Part shown: in pieces, positions 63,938 through 64,000 of the stretch | Numbering within the stretch: position 1 is the stretch's first letter | Layout of the letters: every line of letters begins with the position of its first letter | NCBI RefSeq assembly: GCF_000421765.1 | Contig: NZ_ATXQ01000011.1 | Location: 22,462 to 86,461, forward strand | Reading direction: 5' to 3' | DNA: 64,000 nt | Source: Denitrificimonas caeni DSM 24390 | GTDB lineage: Bacteria; Pseudomonadota; Gammaproteobacteria; Pseudomonadales; Pseudomonadaceae | The notes under the pieces: generated by a model | The model's database searches: none | The model's input: only the letters and a program-made list of their open reading frames with translations | Told to the model about the DNA's origin: nothing | Translations under genes and position numbers: made by a program

Positions 63938-64000
63938 TGGTCAAGCCTCACGGGCAATTAGTATTGGTTAGCTCAATGCCTCACAGCACTTACACACCCA
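63938..64000 (-). rRNA. rrl: 23S rRNA, 3' end only (partial)
   Basis: The minus strand ends with the well-known 23S tail (TGGGTGTGTAAGTGCTG, GAGCTAACCAATACTAATTG, CCGTGAGGCTTGACC). Only the last 60 or so bases are in the window. A spacer (63804-63937) with a CCCAAACAATTTGGG hairpin separates it from 5S. Confidence 0.93.

Overview
The window comes from a Pseudomonadaceae-type gammaproteobacterium with a lower GC content than typical Pseudomonas. Two things support this: protein sequences and gene orders closely match Pseudomonas aeruginosa blocks as I remember them (secB-grxC-rhodanese-gpmI-envC-ctpA; hisBHAF; asmA-mutY-yggX; metNIQ next to znuABC/zur; iron permease-gcvT-gcvH; folA-DUF2868-DUF3482; rppH-ptsP; CYTH/CHAD-DUF47-pit-argA), and there is a Pseudomonas-like REP palindrome. 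A relative of the low-GC genera (Thiopseudomonas/Oblitimonas type) is a guess. No prophage, insertion sequence or CRISPR array was seen; the window is ordinary chromosome, dense with housekeeping operons that have been reshuffled relative to P. aeruginosa.

Layout: 1-2.6 kb has a truncated conserved gene, HU, ubiC and ubiA. 2.7-6 kb (minus) has an M23 peptidase, a response regulator, secB, grxC and a membrane rhodanese. 6-10.4 kb (plus) has gpmI, envC and ctpA. 10.4-14.1 kb (minus) has a periplasmic binding protein and the his operon hisB-hisH-hisA-hisF. 14.2-18.5 kb (plus) has a PanZ-like GNAT, asmA, mutY, yggX and tRNA-Phe. 18.6-25 kb has a PAS-GGDEF-EAL protein, a LysO exporter, an MFS transporter with an overlapping 46-aa membrane peptide, and two DUF4398 lipoproteins. 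25-32.3 kb has the methionine importer, a lipoprotein, ecotin and the zinc regulon (znuB, znuC, zur / Zur box / znuA). 32.4-38.2 kb has a globin-coupled GGDEF-EAL sensor, an iron-type permease, gcvT and gcvH (no gcvP). 38.2-42.5 kb has folA, a DUF2868/DUF3482 pair, bfr and bfd. 42.6-49.3 kb has DAHP synthase with its leader region, a rhodanese, a HAD phosphatase, rppH, ptsP and an NRDE protein. 49.4-56.1 kb has nfeD/SPFH, an orphan secretion ATPase, CYTH-CHAD, DUF47 and pit. 56.2-62.5 kb has argA, a TAXI-TRAP transporter and galE. 62.6-64 kb is non-coding, with a diverged repeat pair, a REP, terminators, 5S rRNA and the 3' end of 23S rRNA (minus).

The most notable discovery is the leader region upstream of the DAHP synthase gene (minus strand, about 44160-43748). 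It holds a 43-codon peptide with a run of aromatic codons (YYFYGYWF), then a strong intrinsic terminator, then a second well-initiated 34-codon peptide, then the synthase. This looks like transcription attenuation of the first step of aromatic amino acid synthesis. The second is the repeat pair at 62.6 and 63.1 kb: both copies form the same 8-bp hairpin and differ in it by a compensatory G-C to A-T change, as expected of a structured element. Several annotated starts were moved to internal codons with better ribosome binding sites or family agreement; these are noted per gene.
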